Shown piece after piece: positions 10,101 through 18,420 of a DNA stretch of 43,353 nucleotides (position 1 is the stretch's first letter; every line of letters begins with the position of its first letter). A program made the position numbers and the translations under genes. Source of the DNA: Clostridia bacterium (lineage in GTDB: Bacteria; Bacillota; Clostridia; Christensenellales; DTU072). The stretch spans positions 1 through 43,353 of the forward strand of contig JAQVTZ010000002.1 in assembly GCA_028699795.1 (NCBI GenBank), given 5' to 3'. The notes beneath the pieces are model-generated. The model was not told where the DNA came from and made no database searches. It saw nothing but the letters and a program-made list of their open reading frames with translations.

Positions 10101-13100
10101 TATGGAAGGGGCGCAGCTTTTTGCAGATGAGGACAAACTTGCGGGATACCTTTCCGCCGATCTTACAGGCATAGAGCTTGTTGCCAACCATATCACCGTA
10201 TCGGGAGATTACATGCTACAGACACTGGATGCGACGCATGCGGTGCTGCTGCAATATACAGGCGGCGGAAGCGATGCAGAAATACCCGTTTTTGTGGGCG
10301 ATTACGAAATCGTATCTATAGGCAATAACGCTTTGTATTCCGATATCCAAAACTTGACCTTCCGAGTCTCCGATATTCTCACTCAGTATTCTTTTGGTAA
10401 CCTAAAACTTCTACAATCGGTTACCATACTCGATACAAACAATATTCTTTGTGATAAAGAATATATTTACACACTGTTAACAGAAAACATCAATCTTACC
10501 AAAATATCTTATAATGGCGGAGACTGCACGCTCATCGATTTGTTAAACGGAAACAGTCCTGTTGCTTCCATTAACACGGTAGAAGTGATAGATGGCGCTA
10601 CCTCAATCATAGACGGGATGCTCCAAGAGTACGCCAATATCACCAACATTATATTGCCGTCCACTATACAAACCATAGGGTTGTATGCCTTTGAGAATAC
10701 CGCATGGTATGCGGCGCAGCCCGACTTTGTTATCATATTGGATGGATACCTTTACAAATACAAAGGGACCGAATCCAATGTTACGGTACCCAATACGGTA
10801 AAAGTAATAGGCGAAAGAGCGTTTGCCGATTATCGCGAAGGCGTTTGGGTCGGCAATATGTATGTCAGATCCCTCAAATTCGAAGGCGGAAGTTCGGCGA
10901 CCACAATTTTGTCCGAAGCGTTTTTGTCTTGCGCATTGCTCACAAAAATAGATCTTCCGTGGTCTCTTACCCAAATAGCAGAAAACGCGTTCGACGGCAC
11001 AGGAATGGCGGTAGAGAACGATACTTTGCTTGCCAGAGGCGACAGAGGCGATGCGCTTATCAGATATTATGGTACAAGTTCGCAATACGAGTTGTCCGCC
11101 GGTGTTATTACCATCAATGCTTCGGCGTTCGAAAGCAACGAATACTTGACTGATTTCGTAATCCCCCAAGATAGTCTGCTTGTAATGATCGGTCCGTCGG
11201 CATTTAAGAATTGTATCAATCTGTCTTCCGTCACAATCAATAACGGCGGAGTCTTAAGCGATGTAACAGATATATTGGCGTTAGAATATATCGAAGATAT
11301 CGGCGCCGATGCTTTTGCAGGTACGCCTTGGATGCAATCTCTTGGCAATTATCTTTTTGGCAACGGCAGACTGTTGCTTGCCAAAAACGGTGATGACACA
11401 CTGGTGCTTTCGGACAGCGATAAACCGGCGGGTTACGAACTTAACATGATTGCGAGCAGTGCATTCGCATCGTCTCATGCAACCAAATTGTATATCGATA
11501 TGATATCTCCTCTCTCTCTGGGATTGGGCTCGTTAGACTCGCTTTCCGCAATTTATGTACCTTACGATTTATACGGGATATTTGTTGCTTATTGGAACGG
11601 TTACGCAAGCAAACTGATTCCCGTGCATGTTGCCGAAGGTTCTTTTGTGAATGCCGCTGGTCAGTTGGTTTATGTAAACAAAACCGATACCGCAATTGTC
11701 TTAACAGACCATTGCGGACTGACGGAAATTGCTCCCGACGCCTTTGTGGGAACGGCGGCAACGACTTTGGTCTTAACATCTGTTATACCGCCTGTCATGG
11801 GAGGCGATTGGCTTCACGGCATCAATACCATTTATGTAGCGCCCGAAGCCGTGGACGCATATAAAGCGGCTTGGAGTTCCTACGCTTCTTCTATCCAAAG
11901 CTATACATTGTTGCAAGAAAAATTCCTTGTTTATGACAATATTCTGTATCAGTATGACGGCAATGAAGAAGTGGTAACTGTTCCCATTGGTATCCAAGAG
12001 ATTGCGGGACACGCTTTTGCGAATGCAAACAATATCAAATTCCTTTTTGTTCCGTCGGATGTGACAACGGTACAGTCTTATGCTTATTTCGGATTGCAAA
12101 ATGCGGCGGTAGCGGCAGAACTTTCCAATATCGAAGGCTGGTCTGAAGATTTCGCGGCAAACCTTCTTGGTTTACATACTTCCGTGAGCGCGGGCGTGGC
12201 GGGGATAGAGGGCGACTATATTACCAAACCAGTATCCGGAGGGGCCGAAATCATTCGTTATTTAGGCAATCAAAACAGTGTGACGATACCCGATTCTATC
12301 GCAGGACAAGCGGTTTACGGCATTGCTTCCAAGGCTTTTGCAGGCAATCCGAATATTATCCGAATTACTCTTCCAAGCAGCGTGGAGATTGTCGCCGAAA
12401 ATGCATTCTACGGGTGTGAATCGTTAACCGTTATATTCAAAAGCGCCGCTATCCCTTCGGGGTGCCAAGCGGGCTGGAACAACTGGGTAGAAGAAAGTTA
12501 TGTAAATGGTAATTCAGAATTTTCCGATGCATACGGTAACCAATATATCAACAATGCCGGAAACGCGGTACTCATAAAAGCCGTGTCAGGGCACGAATCA
12601 ATGTCGATTTCTTTGGCGGGAGGACTTACCGTCAAAACCATCGCTGCCAATGCGTTTGCCGAAGTGACGGGATTACGCTCATTAAGGCTTTCCGACACCA
12701 TTATCAATGTCGGTATTTCGGCGTTCATAGGTTGTGAACAAACGGTGCTTTATTTAGATGCCTCACAGGTGCCAGCCACTTGGGCGACAGGCTGGACGGA
12801 CTTTGTATTGGATTATTATACGGATTACAAAAAAGTCTTTACCGTCAACGATGGCGGAGCGGAAGGCACCGGCTTCAAAATGCTTCTTAACGAAGGCGCT
12901 CTTATTATTATAGATTATCAAGGCGATCCTGTTGATCTTGTCATTCCTAACACGGCGATGTACTATTCAATAAATTATTATGTTACCGAAATCTCTTGCT
13001 ACGCTTTTTATAATAAGACAATGCTAGAGTCCGTAACACTAAATGCCGAAATGAAAAAAATAAGCGCGTACGCCTTTGCAGGCTGTACCGCCTTAACAAG

Positions 13101-16100
13101 TATCGATTGGAACTCCAAACTGGAGGCAATCGGAACAGGCGCATTTAGTAATAATGCTTGGTTAGACGGGCAAAATTATATTATTGACCAAACTACCCTT
13201 TATTTGTATGCCGACGCTGCCAATACGGCGGTTATCCCTTCCGAAATAACGAATGTGATTGACGGCGCGTTTTCTATGGGGATTGCGCGGTATGCCGTAT
13301 TTACGATGTCCGTTCCGCCCGAAGTAGCCGATAATGCTTTTATCGGCGTACAAACCGTACTGGTTCCGCAAGGATATCTAGAGGTGTATCGCGCGGCATG
13401 GCCCGCTTACGCAGATTTTATTCAAGCCTACACAGAGGTGAACGGCGCGATGTATTACCGCAATACATTGGTCTATTACAATGGAGACGGAGAAGAATTA
13501 ACTGTTCCTTCCTCTATTGAAGGCTACATTGTTAACGAAATTTCTGACAAAGCTTTCTTAGGAAGCGCGAGCCTCAAAAAATTGGTATTGCCTTCTAGTA
13601 TAAGCACTATGGGCGAAAGCGTGTTTTTGGGTTGTTCTAATCTTGTCATTTATTTGGAAGGCGATAACTCGTTTGCTCCCGACTGGTCTGCAGGCGCAAT
13701 GTATGTATATGCCGATACCTCTAGCCAAACAATTGTTGTAAACGGAGTGCGTTATTTTGAGGAGCTAAACGCCTTTACCGTTATCGGGGTAGAAGAAGGC
13801 TACAAAGAAGTGTTTGTCGAAAGCACCGTAAACGGGCTCGATGTTATCAAAATCGGGCATAGAGCGTTTGCGGGCGGCGGGTTATATAAAGTTACGCTTC
13901 CTGTCTCTATCCAAACTATTGACGCGACTGCATTCCAAGGAGCGGACAATACGGTACTAATTATCTTGGCAGACACCTTGCCCGACGAAACAAACGGTTG
14001 GAGCGCGGACATCAACGAAATCTATGTTGGTGAAAGCAACTTTGTCACCGCGGGCGATTATACGGTCTTCGCAAACGGTGATACGGCGGTATTGTTCGGA
14101 TATAACGGTTCATTAAACGGGATAGCTTTACCCGATACGGTAGCCGATAAAACGCTGACAGGTATCGCAAGCTATGCTTTCCTTGATGCTAGCCTATTTA
14201 AAATAGTACTAAACGAATCTATGGATAAGGATAGCATAAGCGCAAAAGCTTTTGCGGGAATGACAGCAGAATGTGTTGTTTATGTGCGTCAGAATATCAA
14301 TATCAATGATTATGCTTGGGCAGAGGATGTCTATGAAGCTCATGCCGATTATCAAGAGTATGATAGCGGGGATTACAAGGTGATTCCCATGCAATTAGAG
14401 GAAGAAAGCGGGTTAATGATTGTGGGGAGCACAATTTCTATAACGGATTATCTCGAAATACCTTCTTCATTAGCGGTTACAGGGCTTGGTACATTACCCG
14501 TTATAGGTATTGCAAGCTACGCATTCAGCTTACTTCTTTCTAATCCTTACGCCGTCATCATACCCGAGAGTGTAAGCTATATCGGGGGCAAAGCGTTTTC
14601 GAAGATAGAAGAATACGGCACAGCTTCCAATGTTTTTGTAGAAAGTGAAAATGCCAAAACGGGCTTCGCAGAGGGCTGGGACAACGGATTTTCCGATACT
14701 TTTTATAATTGCAATGCGGCTGCAACGGTAAACGGTGTTGTCTATCTTGCAGACGGAGATGAAGCCGTTGTAGTAGGTTATACGGGAGACTCTTCTGTTG
14801 CGGTAATAGAGGGGAAAGTTATTATAGACGGTAACAGTTTCGAAGTTACCAAGATTGCCGCTTATGCGTTCGCTTTTATGCCGCATTTAACAAGAATCTT
14901 TATCCCCGACAGCGTGATAAGCGTTCGCGACCGTATCGCATACGAAAGCGGTGCAGATGTCGTGATGTCGCTCGAGCACTCCATGGTTGCTTCGTATTGG
15001 CCTGTGGGTTGGAACAACTTTGGGGCGCAGCAAGTGAAGATAAGCTCTCAATTGGTCGCAAGTAACGATCTGTTGTTATTGTTCCACAATAATACCTTAA
15101 GTGTTATAAGATATAGCGGTACTGATGCCACAATCACGATACCAGAGTCCGTTTCAGTCGGCGCCAATGTTTACGAAGTAACGGCAATCGAGCCTTATGC
15201 GTTCTATCATTCCGATGCATACCGTATTTATGTACCCGAAAGCGTAGACAGCATAGGAGAATTTGCTTTTGCAGATTGCGACCATGCTATCTTGTTTATC
15301 GGGGACACCAGCTCCGATCCTTCTTGGGATTATACATACGGAGGTTCGACGATTGCATACGATAGCGATGTTAAATATACATATTACAATTATACAGCGT
15401 TCGAGCAGAGAGGGGGGTTCCGTTATGTGCTGGACGGAATATCAGCGCATATTGTAGATTATGTCGGCACCGATACCGAACTTGAGATAGAAGATACGAT
15501 TATCATCGATATGGTAACCTACGAGGTCAATGCCATTGGTCCGTACGCGTTTGCGTTCCTTACTGATATCACAAAAATCATTCTTCCCGACACTATAAAT
15601 ATGGTGTACCAAGATGCGTTTTTAGGGACTTCCAATGCCGCGCTTTATCTTACCCATGTTATGGTGCCCGTTTATTGGCCCCAAGGATGGGAGGGAGACA
15701 CATTGCATGTCACTCTTAATGCGGCGAATACTTGCGAAGAACAACTCTTCCAATATATCTGTTATACCCCCGAAGTAGGACAAAGAACGGCAACGATTAC
15801 GGGTTTTTCCGGAGGCTCCGTCTCAGAGCTTACCATTCCCGCATCCTTTATTCACCCAATTGACGGTTTAAATTATAAGGTAACCCGAATTGCAGAGTAT
15901 GCATTTGCCAATAGGACAGAATTAAGTTCGGTTAATTTGCCGCAGAATGAAGATAGCAACCTAACCGAAATTGGCGCATACGCTTTCTATCGGTGTATCC
16001 GCTTATCGACAATTTCCAATTTTGACAGCAAAATTGTGAATATCGGAGAAAACGCCTTCCAGTCTACTCTATGGTACCAAAACATTTCGGATAAATATTT

Positions 16101-18363
16101 AAAAAGTAACGATAGACTAAGGCTCTACACAGGAAACGAAAGCGCGGTAATCTTTGATGCGCAAACCCAAATCGATATTTTGGGCGGAGCGTTCGCCTCG
16201 AGCGAGGAATTAAAGTATGTGGTATTTTTAGACGGAATCAAACCCGAAGTACATTCGGACGCATTTGTTTCGGTAGAAAAAATACTTGTTCCCGAAGCGA
16301 ATCTCCAGATGTATCAAAATCTGTGGCCCGAGAACAGCCACAAAATAGATAGCTTTCATGAAGAAAACGGCATGCTGTTCTACCAAAATAAACTTATCGC
16401 CATTATCAATAAAGTTGACACGGATTTAACGATACCTCAGCAAGTTGAAGATTATACCATAGACACTATCCTTTCACATGTCGACAAAACGGGTCGCGAT
16501 ACTTTATTAAGTCTTACGATACCCCGAACAGTCACAACGATAGGCCCCAACACTTTCCCGTACACCGCGGTATATTTTGAGGTTGCAAACAGATTGGAAG
16601 GATACAGCACCGCCTTTACCGCATTAGAAGAGTATTTTGATATAGGCGAATTCTTCCATTTAGAAGGCGCAACATTTGCGGTTATCGATGGCAAAGCAAA
16701 GCTGATAAATTATTACGGAGATGCAAAAGAATATACAATACCTCTTAGTGTTTTTTATAACGGAACCGATTACGAAGTATCCGCAATCGGCTCGTATGCT
16801 TTTGCCCAAAACAACTATGTAAAGAGCGTCTATTTGCCCAAAGGTATCGACAGCATTGGTGTGTACGCTTTCAGAACGGCGTTCTCAGGGCCTCAAGAGC
16901 CCGAGTTTATCTTGTACACTGGTCTTTCGGAGGATTCTTATCCTTGGTACAATAATTGGGAAATGCCGGTATACTTTAATATCCCCAAAGTACAAAGTCA
17001 AGGCTCCATGAGATATGTTGTAACAGATGACGGGATTACGATAACACAATATTTCGGAACAGTAAGCGTGTTTGACATCCCGCAATCTCTTACCATAAAC
17101 CAAGTCGCGATTAGTGTGACGGCAATAGGCGCGTACGCATTCTACAATGTATCCTCATTGGCCAATATCACCATTCCCTCAAGTGTAAGAATGATAGGCA
17201 AACATGCCTTTACAGGAACAAAATGGTTGCAAGACGCAGGAGATTTCATAGTTGACAATAGTAGGCTGTTGCTTTATAATGGTGAAGACAAAAATGTTAC
17301 AATCGAAGAGTCATCGGGCATAAGAAGTATTGTAGGCGGCGCATTCTTAAGCAGCAGGGCATTCAGGTTGGTCATCAACGGAGACACACCGATGATAGAG
17401 TTGTACGACCACGCTTTCGACGGAATCGAAATCATCGATGTGCCCAGTGTCGCATCAGACATTTACCGAGAATATATCTGGACAAATTATCAGTCCATGA
17501 TTATCGGAAGTGTACGCATCGGCGAATACGGGTTCTCACTTAACCCAGACGGGACAGCAAAAATTATAGGATATTACGGCGAGTCCGCTACGCCCGAATT
17601 GCCTTCTTCCGTCACTGTTGGCGAAAGATCGTATACCGTCAATGAGTTGGGTGACAAGTTGTTCAAAGGCAGAACCGAACTTATCCAAATAATATTGCCC
17701 CGAAGCATACAGTATCTCGGAGAAAATGTCTTTACAGATTGTAACAATACCGTAGTCTATTTGCGGCACGAAGTTATCCCCGCCTGGCCGACGGGTTGGT
17801 ACAATGACTTGTTGCATGTTTATTCCAATATCGACAACTTTGTGGCAATAGGCGATTACACCGTCCAACTCAACGCAGGCAATCACGAACTAACAATAGT
17901 ACAATATAATGGGGTTGCATCCTCGGTTGCCATTTCGTCTATGATTTACGGAGCATCCGAATATACGGTAACACGCATAGGGTATTACGCCTTTTATCAC
18001 AAGACCTTTGTCAGCGAAGTTACTATGGCGGTCACGGTAGAGCAAATCGACAAGTATGCTTTCGAAGGTACTGCTTGGGCAAGCAACGGCACAGACAAAA
18101 AAGTCTTCGGCAATAAACTGATGCTGTATACCGGGAGCGCCACTTCGCTAACAATAAGCGAAACAGATGCCATTACGGCCATATGCGGCGGCGCATTTGC
18201 CTCTTCCGATGTGACCGTATTAGATATTACGGCAGAGGCCACGATTACTTTAGACGAGGGCGCGCTACAAGGCATCCAAACGATTTATGTAAACGCGGCC
18301 ACAGTAGACGAATTCAAAGATTTATGGCCGCAATACGCCGAGATAATTACGGCAAGACCTTAG
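4174..18363 (+). CDS. Giant surface lipoprotein: Ig-like domain, InlB-type repeats and BspA-type leucine-rich repeats
   Basis: 4729 residues from ATG 4174 (AGAGGTG at six-base spacing); an upstream in-frame ATG at 4123 has no ribosome binding site and would bury the signal peptide. Residues 1-24 form a lipoprotein signal (VTAC, Cys24). Residues about 25-112 resemble a Big_3 Ig-like domain (GEDLDLSGMELLLENSDGT). About 113-1088 hold roughly a dozen Listeria-Bacteroides (InlB B, Flg_new) repeats, each marked by GYxFxGW and usually LYAKW. About 1089-4729 are LRR_5/BspA repeats (IGxxAFxxC, LPxSVxxIG); I count about 65 by eye. There is no LPXTG or other C-terminal anchor. The protein ends at the end of a repeated IYV-Y-W-Y module, so the C-terminus looks natural. 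Such proteins are usually adhesins or contact proteins; the target is unknown. It is followed without a terminator by a second lipoprotein gene. Confidence 0.9.
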   Translation: MSKTTRIAALVLILTMLLLGVTACSTDTAKVTGIQLAGEYRNVYLVGEDLDLSGMELLLENSDGTTSTVNIADVRSDIKFLNVNTDAVTKQLEITIQYQKQKTTFTIDVVNPQSDENRVNVVFDLNIASLDEQSRKFQEIKVLQLSKLNAPSSSPTRVGYAFDGWYKDTALKNPWNFSVDQVILTSQHTLNTVYLYAKWTPYCEVTFYKILPSGETTLIATKMVKKGGSLTDFPNIPIDAGEEKYIFEWDYSSFESITENIEVYTKEPVLKTYNVEFYDKINDADQLLYILEDVPYGTDLLDPSTVLTTQHGAQISPLQEIGLLSPSNRENHVFANAWDYKGLTYHIANPQTNNPLRNVKQSMQLYAHYEIKTFTVSFDLNYQGQSITPPSPQVVAHNTPIIDITVTRDGYDFDGWYKDAQCTRPWNFNTEKVTENRTLYAKWTKLFKIDFYAIYYGDVVGGTERQPAMDNSSLLYYQNNDGIWEDSNGNEMFASSTIDPQMTDPVGGFLYNYIKKDNVIAYTRVLIGEVMVRQGETASALPSVYSSQVTLDGHTAKWSSTSFVNIQEDRSVYAIYTIRTYNVKFVDGENQIGPTQVIPYKGKAIAPNDTRDENLANKVVFDNYVTTTRWGYSFSGWNSLAYLNVTEDTTISATFTPNTYRVTVQLSPGNTEVRNELYDSVLTLITPNREAEGYDFDGWYTTPDYAPGSEWGADDKVTGNISIYAKWVEIYTITFTDGATTNPLVLATRKVRKGNSLTDIPVVPEIVGKNGIWREDGAIPNFQNVQRDMIIAATYTDKTFNVNFKNGNHDDYFYLANVLYNTKVVPPLSPEDPSQAVPDPDASYVGYQFEGWTVAGVTGYVNFSTYQIKQDTTFIASYSRRTFTVLFVDNDYDSTGVVLREVTIEYEAIAYPPANPLKTGMNFLGWSTDKITVSDDLSITGDTVFYAVYQIKEYNVTFKSIEDNTTWATVKVEHGELAAYPSDIPQPTYNGFTFTGWDYDFNTPITSHKNIFAIFQINTYTITFVTGEGSTVDPVTATHNSYAIAPQQPTYENMAFLGWYLDEMYSVQYLFDQPMTSNLTLYAKWSEYVSGFGDIVFQLNSENTAYTVVSVNPDALAVKIDNFYQNKPVTSIGSGAFRNNQRLRVVILPDTLQTIGTNAFEGCVNLLRIDIPQPVTSIGDNAFNGCINLSAATFTPNSALTTIGNYAFINARSLTGLALPDTVTNIGSGAFMGCSSLYSLEVPRGVTTIGASAFENCIGLKYLIFLRPSPCILGEYAFDGVTQSFRLYVQDVLAYTSGVTSNWQAVGDRICPSGNIASDWYYSLIQVGAHANKLRLLHYLGNDTDLAVPETLTVEGVERTVYSLGDYLFDGKVTAFKMNSDMPLSANTFGSASGLMKLEVSIVNELGEQRELLNSNITYIRNAFETINSLKELSISAVATLKNLFGNVNPPANLKKVNILNDRTELPADMFYNCLNIEEITIPASIQNIGNYAFYGCYNLHSVSIAPISGLTSIGESAFENCVSLQQIAIPDSVTVIESNAFKATPYVTNSDETFVVLGDGILYSYNGNDETVILPKEIKQINEYAFYGASLRSFMFEEGSVLQSVGDYAFAECVNLEHAVFPETMASLGEGAFYNDTKLSKVIFFLYDQFGVRIYIADTTSIFTNCMHTLEIIVPLASSSRFLESDNNWEEIIREQLDYPGWSGLSSANLYFNEEWIYSLEAGQGITLLQYYGSNKDLVIPSQIGSDEVIELANYTIPRNTITLDFSVSVASDSRVFGALNGLTEVTIRDTTNATFIMEKDYIYNMLAANRSLHKINVGGKMSIYSILGDRLPPSNITAVTVFDGETSLADEMFKDCQYIVDIELPDSLTDVGKQAFNGSGWENAYDGEFVTILRDLDGRGLLVSYKGNQKHVVIPSDVKAINRMLFENNAFVEIVSANNLEAIYDNAFAGAETLSKIILGGDAPSFGTEVFKDLMEGAQLFADEDKLAGYLSADLTGIELVANHITVSGDYMLQTLDATHAVLLQYTGGGSDAEIPVFVGDYEIVSIGNNALYSDIQNLTFRVSDILTQYSFGNLKLLQSVTILDTNNILCDKEYIYTLLTENINLTKISYNGGDCTLIDLLNGNSPVASINTVEVIDGATSIIDGMLQEYANITNIILPSTIQTIGLYAFENTAWYAAQPDFVIILDGYLYKYKGTESNVTVPNTVKVIGERAFADYREGVWVGNMYVRSLKFEGGSSATTILSEAFLSCALLTKIDLPWSLTQIAENAFDGTGMAVENDTLLARGDRGDALIRYYGTSSQYELSAGVITINASAFESNEYLTDFVIPQDSLLVMIGPSAFKNCINLSSVTINNGGVLSDVTDILALEYIEDIGADAFAGTPWMQSLGNYLFGNGRLLLAKNGDDTLVLSDSDKPAGYELNMIASSAFASSHATKLYIDMISPLSLGLGSLDSLSAIYVPYDLYGIFVAYWNGYASKLIPVHVAEGSFVNAAGQLVYVNKTDTAIVLTDHCGLTEIAPDAFVGTAATTLVLTSVIPPVMGGDWLHGINTIYVAPEAVDAYKAAWSSYASSIQSYTLLQEKFLVYDNILYQYDGNEEVVTVPIGIQEIAGHAFANANNIKFLFVPSDVTTVQSYAYFGLQNAAVAAELSNIEGWSEDFAANLLGLHTSVSAGVAGIEGDYITKPVSGGAEIIRYLGNQNSVTIPDSIAGQAVYGIASKAFAGNPNIIRITLPSSVEIVAENAFYGCESLTVIFKSAAIPSGCQAGWNNWVEESYVNGNSEFSDAYGNQYINNAGNAVLIKAVSGHESMSISLAGGLTVKTIAANAFAEVTGLRSLRLSDTIINVGISAFIGCEQTVLYLDASQVPATWATGWTDFVLDYYTDYKKVFTVNDGGAEGTGFKMLLNEGALIIIDYQGDPVDLVIPNTAMYYSINYYVTEISCYAFYNKTMLESVTLNAEMKKISAYAFAGCTALTSIDWNSKLEAIGTGAFSNNAWLDGQNYIIDQTTLYLYADAANTAVIPSEITNVIDGAFSMGIARYAVFTMSVPPEVADNAFIGVQTVLVPQGYLEVYRAAWPAYADFIQAYTEVNGAMYYRNTLVYYNGDGEELTVPSSIEGYIVNEISDKAFLGSASLKKLVLPSSISTMGESVFLGCSNLVIYLEGDNSFAPDWSAGAMYVYADTSSQTIVVNGVRYFEELNAFTVIGVEEGYKEVFVESTVNGLDVIKIGHRAFAGGGLYKVTLPVSIQTIDATAFQGADNTVLIILADTLPDETNGWSADINEIYVGESNFVTAGDYTVFANGDTAVLFGYNGSLNGIALPDTVADKTLTGIASYAFLDASLFKIVLNESMDKDSISAKAFAGMTAECVVYVRQNININDYAWAEDVYEAHADYQEYDSGDYKVIPMQLEEESGLMIVGSTISITDYLEIPSSLAVTGLGTLPVIGIASYAFSLLLSNPYAVIIPESVSYIGGKAFSKIEEYGTASNVFVESENAKTGFAEGWDNGFSDTFYNCNAAATVNGVVYLADGDEAVVVGYTGDSSVAVIEGKVIIDGNSFEVTKIAAYAFAFMPHLTRIFIPDSVISVRDRIAYESGADVVMSLEHSMVASYWPVGWNNFGAQQVKISSQLVASNDLLLLFHNNTLSVIRYSGTDATITIPESVSVGANVYEVTAIEPYAFYHSDAYRIYVPESVDSIGEFAFADCDHAILFIGDTSSDPSWDYTYGGSTIAYDSDVKYTYYNYTAFEQRGGFRYVLDGISAHIVDYVGTDTELEIEDTIIIDMVTYEVNAIGPYAFAFLTDITKIILPDTINMVYQDAFLGTSNAALYLTHVMVPVYWPQGWEGDTLHVTLNAANTCEEQLFQYICYTPEVGQRTATITGFSGGSVSELTIPASFIHPIDGLNYKVTRIAEYAFANRTELSSVNLPQNEDSNLTEIGAYAFYRCIRLSTISNFDSKIVNIGENAFQSTLWYQNISDKYLKSNDRLRLYTGNESAVIFDAQTQIDILGGAFASSEELKYVVFLDGIKPEVHSDAFVSVEKILVPEANLQMYQNLWPENSHKIDSFHEENGMLFYQNKLIAIINKVDTDLTIPQQVEDYTIDTILSHVDKTGRDTLLSLTIPRTVTTIGPNTFPYTAVYFEVANRLEGYSTAFTALEEYFDIGEFFHLEGATFAVIDGKAKLINYYGDAKEYTIPLSVFYNGTDYEVSAIGSYAFAQNNYVKSVYLPKGIDSIGVYAFRTAFSGPQEPEFILYTGLSEDSYPWYNNWEMPVYFNIPKVQSQGSMRYVVTDDGITITQYFGTVSVFDIPQSLTINQVAISVTAIGAYAFYNVSSLANITIPSSVRMIGKHAFTGTKWLQDAGDFIVDNSRLLLYNGEDKNVTIEESSGIRSIVGGAFLSSRAFRLVINGDTPMIELYDHAFDGIEIIDVPSVASDIYREYIWTNYQSMIIGSVRIGEYGFSLNPDGTAKIIGYYGESATPELPSSVTVGERSYTVNELGDKLFKGRTELIQIILPRSIQYLGENVFTDCNNTVVYLRHEVIPAWPTGWYNDLLHVYSNIDNFVAIGDYTVQLNAGNHELTIVQYNGVASSVAISSMIYGASEYTVTRIGYYAFYHKTFVSEVTMAVTVEQIDKYAFEGTAWASNGTDKKVFGNKLMLYTGSATSLTISETDAITAICGGAFASSDVTVLDITAEATITLDEGALQGIQTIYVNAATVDEFKDLWPQYAEIITARP

Positions 18364-18368
18364 CAATA

Positions 18369-18383
18369 AATAGCAGAGCTATT
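18369..18383 (+). other. Small hairpin between the two lipoprotein genes
   Basis: AATAGC-AGA-GCTATT gives a perfect six-base stem with a three-base loop in the 57-base gap. It has no T tract, so it is not an intrinsic terminator. It could be an RNA stability or processing element, or chance. Confidence 0.3.
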
Positions 18384-18420
18384 CGATATAAAAAACAAAT
18401 CACTTACGGGAGTATGTTAA

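Noticed and set aside
4174..18363. Giant frame as an assembly artefact of repeated DNA
   Set aside because: The repeats are strongly diverged at the base level, no exact long repeat is visible, and the C-terminus ends at a module boundary; I keep it as real but note long reads would settle it.
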